Shown one piece after another: positions 33,851 to 45,300 of a DNA stretch of 64,000 nucleotides. The stretch lies in NCBI RefSeq assembly GCF_963169125.1, contig NC_084793.1, positions 141,462,297 through 141,526,296 on the forward strand. Reading direction: 5' to 3'. Source of the stretch: Humulus lupulus. Its lineage: Eukaryota; Streptophyta; Magnoliopsida; Rosales; Cannabaceae. The notes beneath the pieces were generated by a model. It saw nothing but the letters and a program-made list of their open reading frames with translations. It did not search any database and was not told the origin of the DNA. The stretch's first letter is position 1; every line of letters starts with the position of its first letter. A program made the translations under genes and the position numbers.

Positions 33851-36800
33851 GACAGCTCAGCCCTAGCTCGAGTGTTTGCATTGACACAAGCAGAAGCTGA
33901 GGCTTCTCCCTCAGTAGTTACAGGTCACCTTCTTAGTGCTGGAACCCCTTATAATGTATTGATTGATTCTGGTGCTACACATTCTTTTGTTGCTAGTAGT
34001 ATTATTGATAGACTGTGTAGACCCTGTGATTTTTATGCTGTGGGGTTTGGAACTTTGTTACCCACTGGGGAGTTAGTGGTATCCAGGAGATGGGTCAGAT
34101 CTTTGCCAGTGACAGTGGAGGGCAGAGAATTGTCAGTGGATTTGATAGAGTTAGTTATGACTGACTTAAATATGATATTGGGTATGGAATGGTTAGCGAA
34201 GTATGGGGCAACCATTGATTGCAGAAGGAAGATGGTCACCTTTGAGCCTGAAGGTGAGGATCTTTTTGTGTTTGTTGGTACTGTGCATGGACCTCGCATA
34301 ACTATGATTTATGTATTGAGGGCTAGGGATTTATTGCAAGGAGGTTGCATTGGATTCTTAGCCAGTGTGGTTGATACCACTCAGGTCGTGCCAGTGAGAC
34401 CAGAAGATACCAGACTTGTTTGTGAATTCCTAGATGTGTTTCCAAGAGATTTGTTAGGGTTTCCACCGCACAGAGAGATTGAGTTCGTGATAGAACTGGC
34501 ACCAGGGACGGAGACAGTGTCTAGAGCACCTTACAGAATGGCCCCAGCTGAGTTGAAAGAATTAAAGGTACAGTTGCAAGAGCTGTTAGATTTGGGTTTT
34601 ATCAGACCTAGTTTCTCACCTTGGGGTGCGCCAGTTCTATTTGTAAAGAAGAAAGATGGTTCTCTGAGGATGTGTATTGATTACAGGGAACTGAATAAGT
34701 TAACAATAAAGAATAAGTATCCTTTGCCAAGGATAGATGATCTGTTTGATCAGTTGCAAGGTAAGAAAGTATTCTCAAAGATCGACCTTCATTCTGGTTA
34801 TCATCAGTTGAGGGTCAAGGAAGGAGACATACCGAAGACTGCTTTTTGTACTAGGTATGGGCATTATGAGTTCTTAGTCATGTCTTTTGGATTGACTAAT
34901 GCCCCTACTGCTTTTATGGATCTGATGAACAGAGTGTTCAATGATTATTTGGACCAGTTTGTGATCGTCTTCATCGATGATATTCTGGTATAGTCTCAGT
35001 CTGAGTCAGAGCATGAGCAGCATCTGAGGTTGGTTCTACAGAGACTGAGGGAACACAGATTGTTTGCAAAGTTCAAGAAATGTGAGTTCTGGTTATCTTA
35101 GGTATCCTTTCTTGGGCACATTGTCAGTAAGGAGGGGATTAAGGTAGATCCAGCAAAGATTGAGGCAGTCAAAGATTGGCCAAGGCCAAATAATGCTTCT
35201 GAGGTTAGAAGTTTCCTTGGGTTGGCAGGTTATTATAGGCATTTCGTGGAAGGGTTCTCAAAGATTGCTACATCGTTGACTGAGCTGACACGCAAGAGTC
35301 AGAAATTTGTGTTGTCAGATAAGTGTGAGAACAGCTTCTAGGAACTGAAGCAGAGATTGATTACAGCTTCGATTCTAAATCTTCCAACAGATCAGGATAA
35401 GTTTGTGATTTATTGTGATGCTTCTCATCAGGGTTTGGGCTGTGTTATGATGTAGTCAGAGAAGGTAATTGCTTATGCCTCACGCCAGTTGAAGGAGTAT
35501 GAAAAGAGATATCCCACTCATGATTTAGAGTTGGCGGCTGTGGTCTTTGCTTTAAAGATATGGAGGCATTATCTTTATGGAGAGAAGTGTGATATCTATA
35601 CAGACCGCAAGAGCCTGAAATACTTCTTCACCCAAAAAGACTTGAATATGAGACAAAGGCGTTGGCTGGAGTTAGTAAAAGATTATGACTATGAGATTTT
35701 TTATCATCTAGGAAAAGCCAACGTGGTAGCTGATGCTTTAAGCCGGAAGGGTCTGGGACAGATTTATGGTAAGAGGCTGATAGCCAGAGAGTTAGCTGAT
35801 GATATGACCAGAGCTGGTATAGAGTTGCTGGTGGGCCAGTTGGCTAATATTACATTACAGTCTACACTGTTAGAGAGAATCAAAGAGGGTCAGTTGAGTG
35901 ATCCACAGCTGATCAAGATCAGAGAAGATGTTTTGGCTGGAGCATCCAGAGATTATACAGTGTCTGAGTTAGGCTTGTTGAGGTACAAGGGGCAGATATG
36001 TAGGCGAGAGATTCTGGATGAATCTCATACTACACCTTACTCTTTGCATCCAGGCACCACGAAGATGTATCAGGGTGTGAGATCGTTTTATTAGTGGCCG
36101 GGGATGAAGAGGGATGTAGTAGAATATGTGGCTAAATCCTTGACATGTCAGCAGGTCAAGGCTGAGCATCAGAGGCCTGCAGGGTTATTGCAGCCTCTGG
36201 ATATCCCAGAGTGGAAGTGGGAAGACATCACGATGGATTTCATGGTGGGCTTACCCAAGACTATTGGTCAACATGATTCTATATGGGGTGATAGTGGATC
36301 GCTACACCAAGTCAGCTCACTTCTTGCCAGTGAGGACTACATATACAGGTTACCAGTATGCATATCTCTATGTGAGAGAGATCATGTGCCTTCATGGAGC
36401 GCCCAGGTCAATCGTATCAGATCGGGACCCCACTTTTACTTCCAAGTTCTGGGGAAGTTTACAGAGGTCCATTCTAACACAGTTGAAGTTCAGTACTGCT
36501 TATCATCCTCAGATAGATGGGAAATCTGAGAGGACGATCCAGATATTGGAAGACATGTTGCGGGCATGTGTGCTGGACTTTGGTGGATCTTGGAGTAAGT
36601 ATCTACCTTTGATAGAATTTTCCTACAACAACAGTTATCAGTCTACCATTGGAGTTGCACCTTATGAGATGTTGTATGGTAGTTTAGAGGACCAGTGAGG
36701 CCATTGAAAAGATTAGAGTTCGGATGCTCGCTTCCCAAAGTAGACAGAAGAGCTATGCAGATCCCAAGCGCAGGAATGTGGAGTTCCAAGTGGGAGACTA

Positions 36801-37209
36801 TGTCTTCCTTAGAGTCTCGTCGTGGAAAGGGGTGAGAAGGTTTGGGAAGAAGGGCAAGCTGAGCCCTAGGTTTGTAGGTCCATTTGAGATCCCGGAGAGG
36901 ATTGGTCAAGTGGCTTACAGGTTGGCTTTGCCACCGGCATTGTTAGCCGTACATAACGTGTTTCATGTTTCAGCTCTTTGGAGGTATGTATCTTATGTGA
37001 AACATATTTTGAGCTATGAAGATCTGGAGCTTGAGGCAGATCTCTCCTTTGAGGAGCAGCCAGTCTAGATACTTGACATAAAGGATAAGGTCCTCGGGAA
37101 TAAGATGATACATTTGGTTAAGGTATTATGGAGGAACAACAAGGTCGAGGAAGCGACCTGGGAGCTGGAGTTAGATATGCAGAGTCAGTATCCCGAGCTG
37201 TTCAGGTAA
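33851..37209 (+). pseudogene. pol of element D with chromodomain (PR-RT-RH-IN-CHD)
   Basis: Protease [11 protein letters not shown] near 33960. [22 protein letters not shown], then VFIDDILV just before a stop at 34991. RNase [25 protein letters not shown], and [14 protein letters not shown]. Integrase core: VDRYTKSAHFLPV, IVSDRDPTFTSKFW, FSYNNSYQSTIG. C-terminal chromodomain about 37036-37209 (IHLVKVLWRNNKVEEATWEL). Defects: stops at 34991, 35099, 35339, 35453, 36092 and 37066; a one-base insertion near 36286; a small deletion with frameshift near 36690. The chromodomain places it among chromoviruses and would have targeted integration to chromatin. Confidence 0.92.
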
Positions 37210-37227
37210 ATTTTGAGGATGAAATTT

Positions 37228-37245
37228 CTGTAAGGAGGGGATAGT
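37228..37245 (+). promoter_or_regulatory. Polypurine tract of element D
   Basis: AAGGAGGGGATAG lies directly before the 3' LTR start TGTAATGCCCC at 37246. Confidence 0.8.
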
Positions 37246-37323
37246 TGTAATGCCCCGAAATCCCTAATGTGGTTTAATGGTTGGATTAGTAGGCCAGGAG
37301 GGCCATAATTGTTTTATTATGCC
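37246..37323 (+). repeat. 3' LTR of element D, first 78 bp
   Basis: TGTAATGCCCCGAAATCCC up to ATGCC, where element E is inserted. The LTR resumes at 51608. Confidence 0.93.
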
Positions 37324-38212
37324 TGTTATCCAGATTTCCGGATAGCGTTTAGATTGATGACTTCGGAGAAGCAGAATTATCGATGTCTTTCACGGTAGGT
37401 GACCAGAGCTCGCGGATGGACAGAAAGGCTTCGCCTCCCCTGTTTGATATCCGGATTACTCTTCCAAGCAAGCACAACACGGAAACTCGTTGACTCTCCC
37501 AGACTCCCGAAGGATACCCCTCGGGGAGGCCCCTTCCAGGAGAGGCCCTTCGAGTGGTCTCCGCGGAAACAGTTCCGTGCCTCGCACTGAACAAAACCGA
37601 ACTGTCGAGTCCGGGAGAGGGCATATTTGGAATGATATCCGTCTGACACAGGATCCCGCCTGACACGCCCGTCAGGACAAAGCCGCACACATCCCAGCAC
37701 GCCTAAAGGTACCTTTTCGCCTACTGTTCCGCTGACAACTTGGAAAAGACGGCTGACTTTGTGTGTTCCCCATACTTTCACGTAAATATATCCACATAGA
37801 GTCTTGTAGCCATGCGACTACAGTAATTGTATCCCCTATTTATGGCTGGTGTAATTAAGACCCATGTACGTGGAGAGAAACCCTAATCCGAAACCCTAGC
37901 TATAAAGGCCCCTTCATTTTACAAGAAGAGGGGGGACCGAGAGATCGCATAGCAAAAACTCTACCAAAATCTCTCTAGCTTCATCTTCTTCAAGAGAACC
38001 CGAGAGAAACATTGTGAGTGTGTGAAGTTCTTATGCACCAGCCATCTTACTGTAACCTTTTCCAAGTATAATAACATCGACTCGTGGACTAGGGCTTGTT
38101 AACGCCTGAACCACGTAAAAACACTGTTTGTTTAGTTACATTTCTGTATTTCTACGGTTCTTATCTTTTTATTATTCTGTTAGTTATTCGTTTCCGAAAA
38201 ACTCGGTAAACA
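37324..38212 (+). repeat. 5' LTR of element E (889 bp)
   Basis: TGTTATCCAGATTTCCGG to ACTCGGTAAACA. TATAAAG at 37901-37907 is the probable TATA box. The CGTGG...CCACG stem near the end (about 38093-38117) matches that of element A. Confidence 0.96.
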
Positions 38213-38236
38213 TTTTGGTGCTTTCATTGAGAGCTG
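38213..38236 (+). promoter_or_regulatory. Primer-binding site of element E
   Basis: TTTTGGTGCTTTCATTGAGA follows the LTR, as in elements A and B. Confidence 0.75.
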
Positions 38237-38299
38237 TAGGAAGTTGTTAGTCAGCTCTTTTTCTGTGTACGTTTTTTGTATTCACTTCGTACTAAAGAG

Positions 38300-40015
38300 A
38301 TGGTGACTACGCGAAAATCCGCTGTTGACAAAAATGCTACGGTCAACCCCGATACCGTGATGGAAAATGTGGTGCAAAGCGAACCCTTAGACTACCGAGG
38401 TGAAGACCCGACATCCCGCCAGGATCAGGTCAGTACCGAAGATACAACATACTTAGAAGACGAAGAAGAGTATGTCCAAGACGGTTATTACAAGGACGGC
38501 TGCTACTATGAGAAGGACCCAGAACTGGTCCAAGTAGCCGAAGAACTGGTGGCCACTAAGGCCAAGCTTGCTGAGCAGGAGCGCGTCTCCGAAAGAATGC
38601 AACGCATGATGGAACGCCTCCAAAGTAAGTTCGGAGGTCTAGGCGACTCAGACGAGGATACCTCTGTTCGAGGTGGTGCTGATGCCCCCATGCCGGATCC
38701 AGCCGCTGCTGGACCATCCAAAGCCGCCCCTAACAAGGGCAAAGAAAAAGCTGGAGAGCCTGTGCGCGCTGACCCCTGTCCTAAAGGCGTGAATCACCAG
38801 GCCGACTGCCCCCCCCGCGCGCAGAAGGTCTCTGGCGCTCCTAAGCCCAGACGCCCTTCAGCCCCAAGGGGGCACTCTGTGCCTAAAGGGCCCGGTGCTA
38901 AGGCACCCAGGCCTAGGGGAAGGAACAACCGCCCTAGTGATTCCGTCAATCAGGACGGTCGGGCTGCGAACTCGCACTCCGAAGATAGCTGGTCCACGGT
39001 GGACCTAAGAAGAAGGTTGGAGGCCAAGTATGAGAAGGCCAAAGGGGAAAAAGCCCGACCTCGCGGAGATGACCTCCGAAATCATATTAATGACAAGCTC
39101 CGGGGACGTGACCTCCCGGAAAGTGATACGAAGAGGCTCGAGGAACAGATTGCTGCCTTGACCAAGCTGGTCCGGAAGCAAAGTGGGGCCCTGTCAGATT
39201 CTGAGGAGAAAGACCCGGAACCATGTATTAGGAGGATCGCGGAAACGTCCCTCCCGGATAACTTCAAAATGCCTCACATAGAATTATATGATGGGAGGAC
39301 AGACCCGCGTACCCACCTAGCTAAATACAATAAAATGATGCAAGTGGCGCGCGTCAGTGAGGACGCCAAATGCATGTGCTTCTCACTCACCCTTACCAAG
39401 TCCGCGGAGGACTGGTGGAAAAGATTAGCTCCCGGATCAATCCACAGTTGGAAGGAGCTACAGTCCGCGTTTAGGAGGCAGTTTATTGCTGCCCGCGACC
39501 ACGACATGGAGGTTGGTTCCTTAACCAACATCAAGCAGCAACCCACTGAGAACCTCAAAGCTTTCATTCAGAGAATGATGGAAGCTGCTGCAAAAACCAA
39601 GGTCAGCGATGACATGAAGCTGATCGCCCTTCAATCGGGCCTCACTGTCGGCTCCCTGCTATGGGGGGAAATGCAAAGGAGACGGGCAGAAACCCTGTCT
39701 GAATTCATGTCAAAAGCTCAGGGAATCATCAACCTTGAGGATGCCTACCAGCAAGCCTTTGGAGTTCCCCCGGCTCCAACCCCTTCCGTGACTGCACCGA
39801 GCTTTGCTTCGCAAGCTCCCGCACCAGCCCTCACGCTTCCAGGAGCCCGATTCACTCCGAGTGTGTATGGGCCTTCCGCGTCTGCTCAGACGCCGAGTCA
39901 AACCCATTTCTCTGGGTATGGAGCAGTACAAACCGGATGTAGTATCGCTCCTAGCATGCCGCAGCCGCAAGCGGAAGCCCCGGAACGAAGTTTGAGCCAA
40001 TCGCGGATCAAATGA
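38300..40015 (+). CDS. gag of element E, N-terminal and capsid part
   Basis: Starts at ATG 38300 ([12 protein letters not shown]), 87 bp after the LTR. The acidic/basic low-complexity N-terminal half is followed by a capsid region around 39240-39750 ([42 protein letters not shown]). It ends at a TGA (40013-40015). The same frame is open on the far side and runs into the zinc knuckle and pol, so the TGA most likely interrupts what was one polyprotein (CGA to TGA would do it). Alternatively it could be a translational control point, but element A has no stop at the equivalent place. Confidence 0.88.
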   Translation: MVTTRKSAVDKNATVNPDTVMENVVQSEPLDYRGEDPTSRQDQVSTEDTTYLEDEEEYVQDGYYKDGCYYEKDPELVQVAEELVATKAKLAEQERVSERMQRMMERLQSKFGGLGDSDEDTSVRGGADAPMPDPAAAGPSKAAPNKGKEKAGEPVRADPCPKGVNHQADCPPRAQKVSGAPKPRRPSAPRGHSVPKGPGAKAPRPRGRNNRPSDSVNQDGRAANSHSEDSWSTVDLRRRLEAKYEKAKGEKARPRGDDLRNHINDKLRGRDLPESDTKRLEEQIAALTKLVRKQSGALSDSEEKDPEPCIRRIAETSLPDNFKMPHIELYDGRTDPRTHLAKYNKMMQVARVSEDAKCMCFSLTLTKSAEDWWKRLAPGSIHSWKELQSAFRRQFIAARDHDMEVGSLTNIKQQPTENLKAFIQRMMEAAAKTKVSDDMKLIALQSGLTVGSLLWGEMQRRRAETLSEFMSKAQGIINLEDAYQQAFGVPPAPTPSVTAPSFASQAPAPALTLPGARFTPSVYGPSASAQTPSQTHFSGYGAVQTGCSIAPSMPQPQAEAPERSLSQSRIK

Positions 40016-43000
40016 AGCAGAAGAAACTCCAACCGGGGAGACCATTCAAAGAAACCCCGAAAGGATTATGAGCCCAAGTTCACGGAATATACCAGTTTGA
40101 TAGACTCGCGAGAGAATGTCTATCGGGCGACCTGTAATATGGTCAACTACAGGAAGCCCCCTAAAGTGTCTCACGGAGGAAGGCGTCCGCGAGACTCCAA
40201 TAAGAGGTGTGAGTTCCACGGAGACGTGGGGCAAACCACGAATGAGTGCCTTCAGCTGAAGGATGAGATCGAGTCCCTGGCAAGAGCGGGACACCTCGGT
40301 CAGTGGGTGAGAATACCCATAATCTATCCCGGACAGGGGGTAGTTCACGGAGCTGCATATTCACCAGGACAGAGGGGGGCCGCTAGCGCTCCTGGAGCTG
40401 GTCACCCCCGAGCTCCCGGGTCTCAGTTCCCAGCACTTCCTCCTCCACCTGCTCCGGCGCCCATTGCCTTGTTGGCTCCAGGGCCAGGCAACCCATATCC
40501 GCCCGGCCTTGCTCCGCCACCCGTTGACGGACACGTCGCCACCATTTCCGGAGGACCACACCTTGCCGGAAGCACCCGCAACTCCCAGAAGAGGTACTTG
40601 AGGGAGTTAGAGCACGCCGAGGAGATGTGCGCCTTGGTCCAATCACCTGCTCAACGTCCCCGAATGATGGATCTTCCCATCACCTTCACGGAGGACGATG
40701 CTCGACATGTGCACTTCCCCCACAACGATCCCCTCGTGGTGGAAGCCCAGATTGCCAATAAGAAGGTCTCACGGATCTTGATCGATAACGGAAGCTCCGT
40801 GAACATCCTCTTCAAAGCGGCCTTCCACGCGATCGGATTGACCGAGACGGACCTGGCCCCATGCCCCATCCATCTTCAAGGTTTCAATGGGGACGCACTC
40901 ATGCCATTAGGCAAAATTCAACTTCCGGTCACCCTCAGAGGAGAAAGCGACGCTTGTGCCTTCAAGCATAGCACATTCGTGGTGGTCGACTGCCCCACGG
41001 CGTATAATGCCATCTTAGGCCGACCGGTCCTGATCGATTGTGGGGCCATAACCTCGATACGTCACTTATGCTTGAAGTTTCCCTGCGACGATGGGAGTAT
41101 TGGCACCCTCCGAGGAGACCAGAGAAGTGCACGGAGCTGTTATAACGTCTCCGTCCGAGCCGTCTACACGGTCCGAGAGACGTTTGCTGCCATTCCTTTG
41201 GCGGAAGTATTGCCAGAAACTAGGGATGCTCAGGAGGCATACTTTGACGAACTCGACCCAAGAGTGGGAATCGAGAAAGCAATAGAGCCGATGGAGGAAG
41301 TTGAAGAGGTGATCCTCAATCCGGGAGAACCCACCAAGGTCATTCAGGTGGGGAAAAACCTGCCGTCGGCCGTTCGAGATAAGATCGTGGCCACTGTGAA
41401 GGATAATCAGGATATCCTGGCATGGTGCCACGCTGATATGATGGGGATTAATCCCAATGTTGCGTGCCACGCACTCAACATAGACCCAGCTGCAACTCCA
41501 ATTCGCCAAAAGAGGAGGCCGCTGGACCCAGTGAGAGCCGAAGCCGTCAAAGCTGAAGTGGACAAATTGATGTCCATAGGCTTTCTCCAGGAGTCGCACT
41601 ATCCCGTGTGGTTGGCCAACCCAGTTCTGGTCCCGAAACCCGATGGGTCCTGGAGAATGTGCATTGACTTCACGGACCTAAACAGGGCCTGTCCGAAAGA
41701 TTGTTTCCCTCTCCCGCGAATCGATCAGATGGTGGACGCTACTTCCGGGTACGAACTCTTATCCTTCATGGATGCGTACTCCGGATACAACCAGATCAAG
41801 ATGCATGTCGCGGACCAGGAACACACCAGCTTCCTCACGGATAAGGGTGTCTACTGTTACGTGGTCATGCCTTTCGGTTTGAAGAATGCTGGGGCGACAT
41901 ACCAGTGTCTGGTAAACAGAATGTTCAAGGACCAACTGGGGAGGAACATGGAGGTGTACGTGGACGACATGTTGGTAAAGTCCAAGACCTCCGGGGACCA
42001 CAGTAATGACCTTGAGGAAGCTTTCGCCGTGATCCGAAAGTACGGGATGAAACTAAATCCAAAGAAATGTACTTTCGGGGTCTCGTCTGGGAAGTTCCTC
42101 GGTTTTATTGTCAGCTCCCGCGGAGTGGAAGCCAACCCTGAGAAAATAAAGGCGTTCATAGATATGCCTTCCCCCCGGAAGCATAAGGATGTCCAGAGCG
42201 TTACCGGAAGGATAGCTGCTCTCAGCCGCTTCGTATCCAAGGCCACCGACAAGTGTATCCCCTTCTTCAATGTTCTGCGAGGGAACAAGAAGTTCGAGTG
42301 GACCCCCGAATGCGAAGCGGCCTTCCAACACCTCAAAGAACATTTAACCCGAGCCCCCATTCTGTCAAAGCCGGTCGAAGGAGAGGCGTTGTTCTTATAC
42401 CTAGCTGTGACTGAGCATGCAGTAAGTGCCGCTCTCGTCCGGGAAGATGGCCGTATCCAGCTCCCTGTGTATTACGTAAGCAAGAGGTTATTGGACGCCG
42501 AGTCCAGATATTCGATGATCGAGAAACTCTCCCTCTGCTTGCTGATCGCTTCACGGAAGCTGAGGCCATATTTCCAGGCGCACACCATCAAAGTACTCAC
42601 CAACCACCCTCTCCGACAAGTCCTGCAGAAGCCCGAGTCTTCTGGCAGATTGCTTAAGTGGGCCATGGAACTAAGCCAGTTCGACGTCCACTACCAACCG
42701 CGTGTTTCCATAAAAGGTCAAGCTCTCGCGGACTTTATTGTGGAGTGCTCGGGAATGAATGACCTCCCAGAAGATCCTGTCCCGGAACTTCCCACCTGGA
42801 AGGTCTACGTAGACGGAGCCTCAAATGAAAAAGGAGCTGGAGCGGGGGTCATCCTAATATCTCCCCAAGGGCATCAGCTCCAGAGCGCCATCTGTTTCGC
42901 ATTCCCAGCATCCAACAACGAGGCAGAACACGAAGCCATGTTAGCTGGGTTACGACTGGCCAGAGAAGTCGGAGCCCAAAAAATCGAAGTGTACAGCGAC

Positions 43001-44509
43001 TCCCTACTTGTGGTAAACCAAATATCCGGGGAATACCAGACGAAAGGCGAAAGGATGGCTGCCTACGTGTCTCTCTCCCGCGACCTACTGCAGCATTTCA
43101 AAGGCTACCAAATCCGCCAGGTCCCCCGGGACCAGAACTCACTCGCGGACACGCTGGCCAAGCTTGCAACGGACCCGGAGATTGAACAGTATGGCTTAGT
43201 CCCCATCGGGCATTTAGAAGCCCCCAGTACTGAGACGCGAAGGATAAACGCCATCATCGACCATTCCCACTCCTGGATAGGACCCATCCTCAGATTTCTC
43301 ACCACCGGAGAACTCCCCACCGATAAAGCTGACGCAAGGAGGCTCCAGTATCAAGCTCCCCGATACGTGGTTATGGATGGAAAACTTTACCGCAGGGGGT
43401 TTTCCATACCCTTCCTTAAGTGTGTTGCCGGAACCGAAGTCAGCACCATCATCCATGAGATTCACGGAGGCTTCTGTGGCGATCATACCTCCGGGCTGAG
43501 CCTCTCCAAAAAAATCCTTCGACAAGGATACTTCTGGCCCACCATGAAGAAGGATTGTGTGGATTATGTCAGGAAGTGTGAGCAGTGCCAGAGGTACGCC
43601 AAGGTTCCGCGAGCGCCGCCTACGGAAATTACCCTAATGACCAGCCCCTGGCCGTTCGCCGTTTGGGGCATTGACCTAGTAGGTTCCCTCCCCACTGGAA
43701 AGGGTGGAGTGAAGTACGCCATAGTCGCGGTAGACTACTTCACCAAATGGGCTGAAGCTGAACCTATGAACACGGTCACATCTAAAAAAGCACTGGATTT
43801 TGTCATCAGGAATATAGTGTGTCGTTTTGGGCTTCCACGGAAAATTGTGTCCGACAACGGAAAGCAGTTTGACAGTGAACACTTCACGAACTTCTGTGCT
43901 TCGCATGGAATTATCAAAAGCTTTTCCGCAGTCGCCAGATCCCAGGCTAATGGACAAGTGGAAGCTGTAAACAAAATATTAAAGACCACGTTGAAGAAAA
44001 AACTCCAAGCCTGCAAGGCTCACTGCCCGGAAGAACTTCCGCGAGTACTTTGGGCCTATCGCACAACAGAGAGAACTTCGACGGGGCACACGCCTTATTC
44101 CATGACCTTCGGTTGCGAGGCCGTCATCCCAGTAGAAGCTATGATCCCCTCTCACAGGCAAGACACCTACGATCCTACCCGGAACCATGCCCTCCTCCAG
44201 GAGTCCTTAGACATGATCGAAGAGCTCCGGGAGCAGTCGCAGGTCCAACTAAAAATGTACCAAGGCAAGATAGCCCGACACTTTAACACGAGAGTCCAGA
44301 GCCGTGCATTCGAAGTTGGGGACCTTGTCCTACGGAGATTATTTCCTGCTACGCAGGATCCGGGAGTAGGAGTCCTCGGACCCAACTGGGAAGGCCCCTA
44401 CGAAGTCCAAGAAAAAGTGGGCCATGGGACGTATCACTTAAAGAGACTCGACGGATCTAAAGTCCCGCGCGCCTGGAACGCGGAGCACCTCCGCCGTTAC
44501 TACCAGTAG
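40016..44509 (+). CDS. gag C-terminus and pol of element E (PR-RT-RH-aRH-IN), open throughout
   Basis: An uninterrupted frame of about 1,497 codons. Knuckle CEFHGDVGQTTNEC at about 40208-40249 has glutamine where A has the second histidine. Protease LIDNGSSVNIL near 40775-40810. RT: LVPKPDGSWRMCIDF, and YVDDMLVKS near 41957. RNase H follows, then the second, Tat-specific RNase H near 42800-43180 (YVDGASNEKGAGAGVI, NNEAEHEAMLAGL, YSDSLLVV). Integrase: HHCC region about 43448-43590, catalytic acids in WGIDLVGSL, IVSDNGKQF and QANGQVEAVNK (about 43660-43970). Catalytic motifs look intact. A TGA in front (40013) separates it from the gag start. Confidence 0.92.
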   Translation, partial: SRRNSNRGDHSKKPRKDYEPKFTEYTSLIDSRENVYRATCNMVNYRKPPKVSHGGRRPRDSNKRCEFHGDVGQTTNECLQLKDEIESLARAGHLGQWVRIPIIYPGQGVVHGAAYSPGQRGAASAPGAGHPRAPGSQFPALPPPPAPAPIALLAPGPGNPYPPGLAPPPVDGHVATISGGPHLAGSTRNSQKRYLRELEHAEEMCALVQSPAQRPRMMDLPITFTEDDARHVHFPHNDPLVVEAQIANKKVSRILIDNGSSVNILFKAAFHAIGLTETDLAPCPIHLQGFNGDALMPLGKIQLPVTLRGESDACAFKHSTFVVVDCPTAYNAILGRPVLIDCGAITSIRHLCLKFPCDDGSIGTLRGDQRSARSCYNVSVRAVYTVRETFAAIPLAEVLPETRDAQEAYFDELDPRVGIEKAIEPMEEVEEVILNPGEPTKVIQVGKNLPSAVRDKIVATVKDNQDILAWCHADMMGINPNVACHALNIDPAATPIRQKRRPLDPVRAEAVKAEVDKLMSIGFLQESHYPVWLANPVLVPKPDGSWRMCIDFTDLNRACPKDCFPLPRIDQMVDATSGYELLSFMDAYSGYNQIKMHVADQEHTSFLTDKGVYCYVVMPFGLKNAGATYQCLVNRMFKDQLGRNMEVYVDDMLVKSKTSGDHSNDLEEAFAVIRKYGMKLNPKKCTFGVSSGKFLGFIVSSRGVEANPEKIKAFIDMPSPRKHKDVQSVTGRIAALSRFVSKATDKCIPFFNVLRGNKKFEWTPECEAAFQHLKEHLTRAPILSKPVEGEALFLYLAVTEHAVSAALVREDGRIQLPVYYVSKRLLDAESRYSMIEKLSLCLLIASRKLRPYFQAHTIKVLTNHPLRQVLQKPESSGRLLKWAMELSQFDVHYQPRVSIKGQALADFIVECSGMNDLPEDPVPELPTWKVYVDGASNEKGAGAGVILISPQGHQLQSAICFAFPASNNEAEHEAMLAGLRLAREVGAQKIEVYSDSLLVVNQISGEYQTKGERMAAYVSLSRDLLQHFKGYQIRQVPRDQNSLADTLAKLATDPEIEQYGLVPIGHLEAPSTETRRINAIIDHSHSWIGPILRFLTTGELPTDKADARRLQYQAPRYVVMDGKLYRRGFSIPFLKCVAGTEVSTIIHEIHGGFCGDHTSGLSLSKKILRQGYFWPTMKKDCVDYVRKCEQCQRYAKVPRAPPTEITLMTSPWPFAVWGIDLVGSLPTGKGGVKYAIVAVDYFTKWAEAEPMNTVTSKKALDFVIRNIVCRFGLPRKIVSDNGKQFDSEHFTNFCASHGIIKSFSAVARSQANGQVEAVNKILKTTLKKKLQACKAHCPEELPRVLWAYRTTERTSTGHTPYSMTFGCEAVIPVEAMIPSHRQDTYDPTRNHALLQESLDMIEELREQSQVQLKMYQGKIARHFNTRVQSRAFEVGDLVLRRLFPATQDPGVGVLGPNWEGPYEVQEKVGHGTYHLKRLDGSKVPRAWNAEHLRRYYQ

Positions 44510-45080
44510 GCCCCGGACCATCCAGTCGGAAGTCCTTGGTGAAAATAACAAAAGTGAAAAATGTGGAAATAATCCTCCCTGTTGTAAAACTAACGCCTAG
44601 CAGGCTATTTTAATGAAACACGGAGGGATTCACTCCGCTTTTACTGCACTTTTTATCCCTATGTTCAAAGCTGCGTTTTAACAAGTGACCACGCGGTCCG
44701 GAGACGTCCGGACCCCACGCTCACTTGGGGGGTATACATGGCTAAGGCTTAGCCATACGCCCCTTGAACAAAACGTACACAGAACACCACTTATGTGCTA
44801 GCATTGTGTTTGAAATATTTAAATTGCTTGAAATGTTTAAATTGTTAAGCTTAGGTTTATTTGTTGCCATGAACATGCTTGCATTACGTGTCATATGTGC
44901 ATTATGTGCTTAAGTGAAAATTGCCACAGAAATGCCTGCCATTATGTATCATGAGAATTATCTCTTGTGTAGCCCAGCGATGGACGGGACTGGGGGTTGA
45001 GGCACGTTCATAGAGCTACGCCAAAACACCCCCAACTCCTTGACAAGTCCTTTGCAGAATTCTCCGCGAGCTCTGTAGAG
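44510..45080 (+). other. Post-pol region of element E: internal polypurine copy and palindrome
   Basis: Non-coding. CTTGGGGGGTA at 44724-44734 is identical over 11 nt to the terminal polypurine tract at 50701-50711. Directly after it, ATGGCTAAG-G-CTTAGCCAT (44738-44756) is a perfect 9-bp inverted repeat. The rest shows no gene. Confidence 0.6.
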
Positions 45081-45300
45081 CTTTGCTTCGCAAGCTCCAG
45101 CTCCGGGTCCCGCAAGGCGAAAGATGGCAAGATCCGCGAGCGCTGAAGAGCTTTGCTTCGCAAGCTCCAGCTCCGGGTCCCGCAAGACGAAAGATGGCAA
45201 GATCCGCGAGCGCTGTAAAGCTTTGCTTCGCATGCTCCAGCTCCGGATCCCGCAAGGCAAAAGATGGCAAGATCCGCGAGCGCTCTAAAGCTTTGCTTCG
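45081..45300 (+). repeat. Three 70-bp tandem repeats downstream of pol in element E
   Basis: Units start CTTTGCTTCGCAAGCTCCAG at 45081 and 45151 and, with one change, at 45221; a partial fourth starts at 45291. Each contains AAGATGGCAAGATCCGCGAG. Degenerate outlying fragments lie near 45055 and 45370. Sequence is unrelated to the element A repeats although unit length and place agree. Confidence 0.92.

Noticed and set aside
41066..41599. Minus-strand 177-codon frame opposite the pol of E
   Set aside because: Shadow frame of the well-supported RT region.
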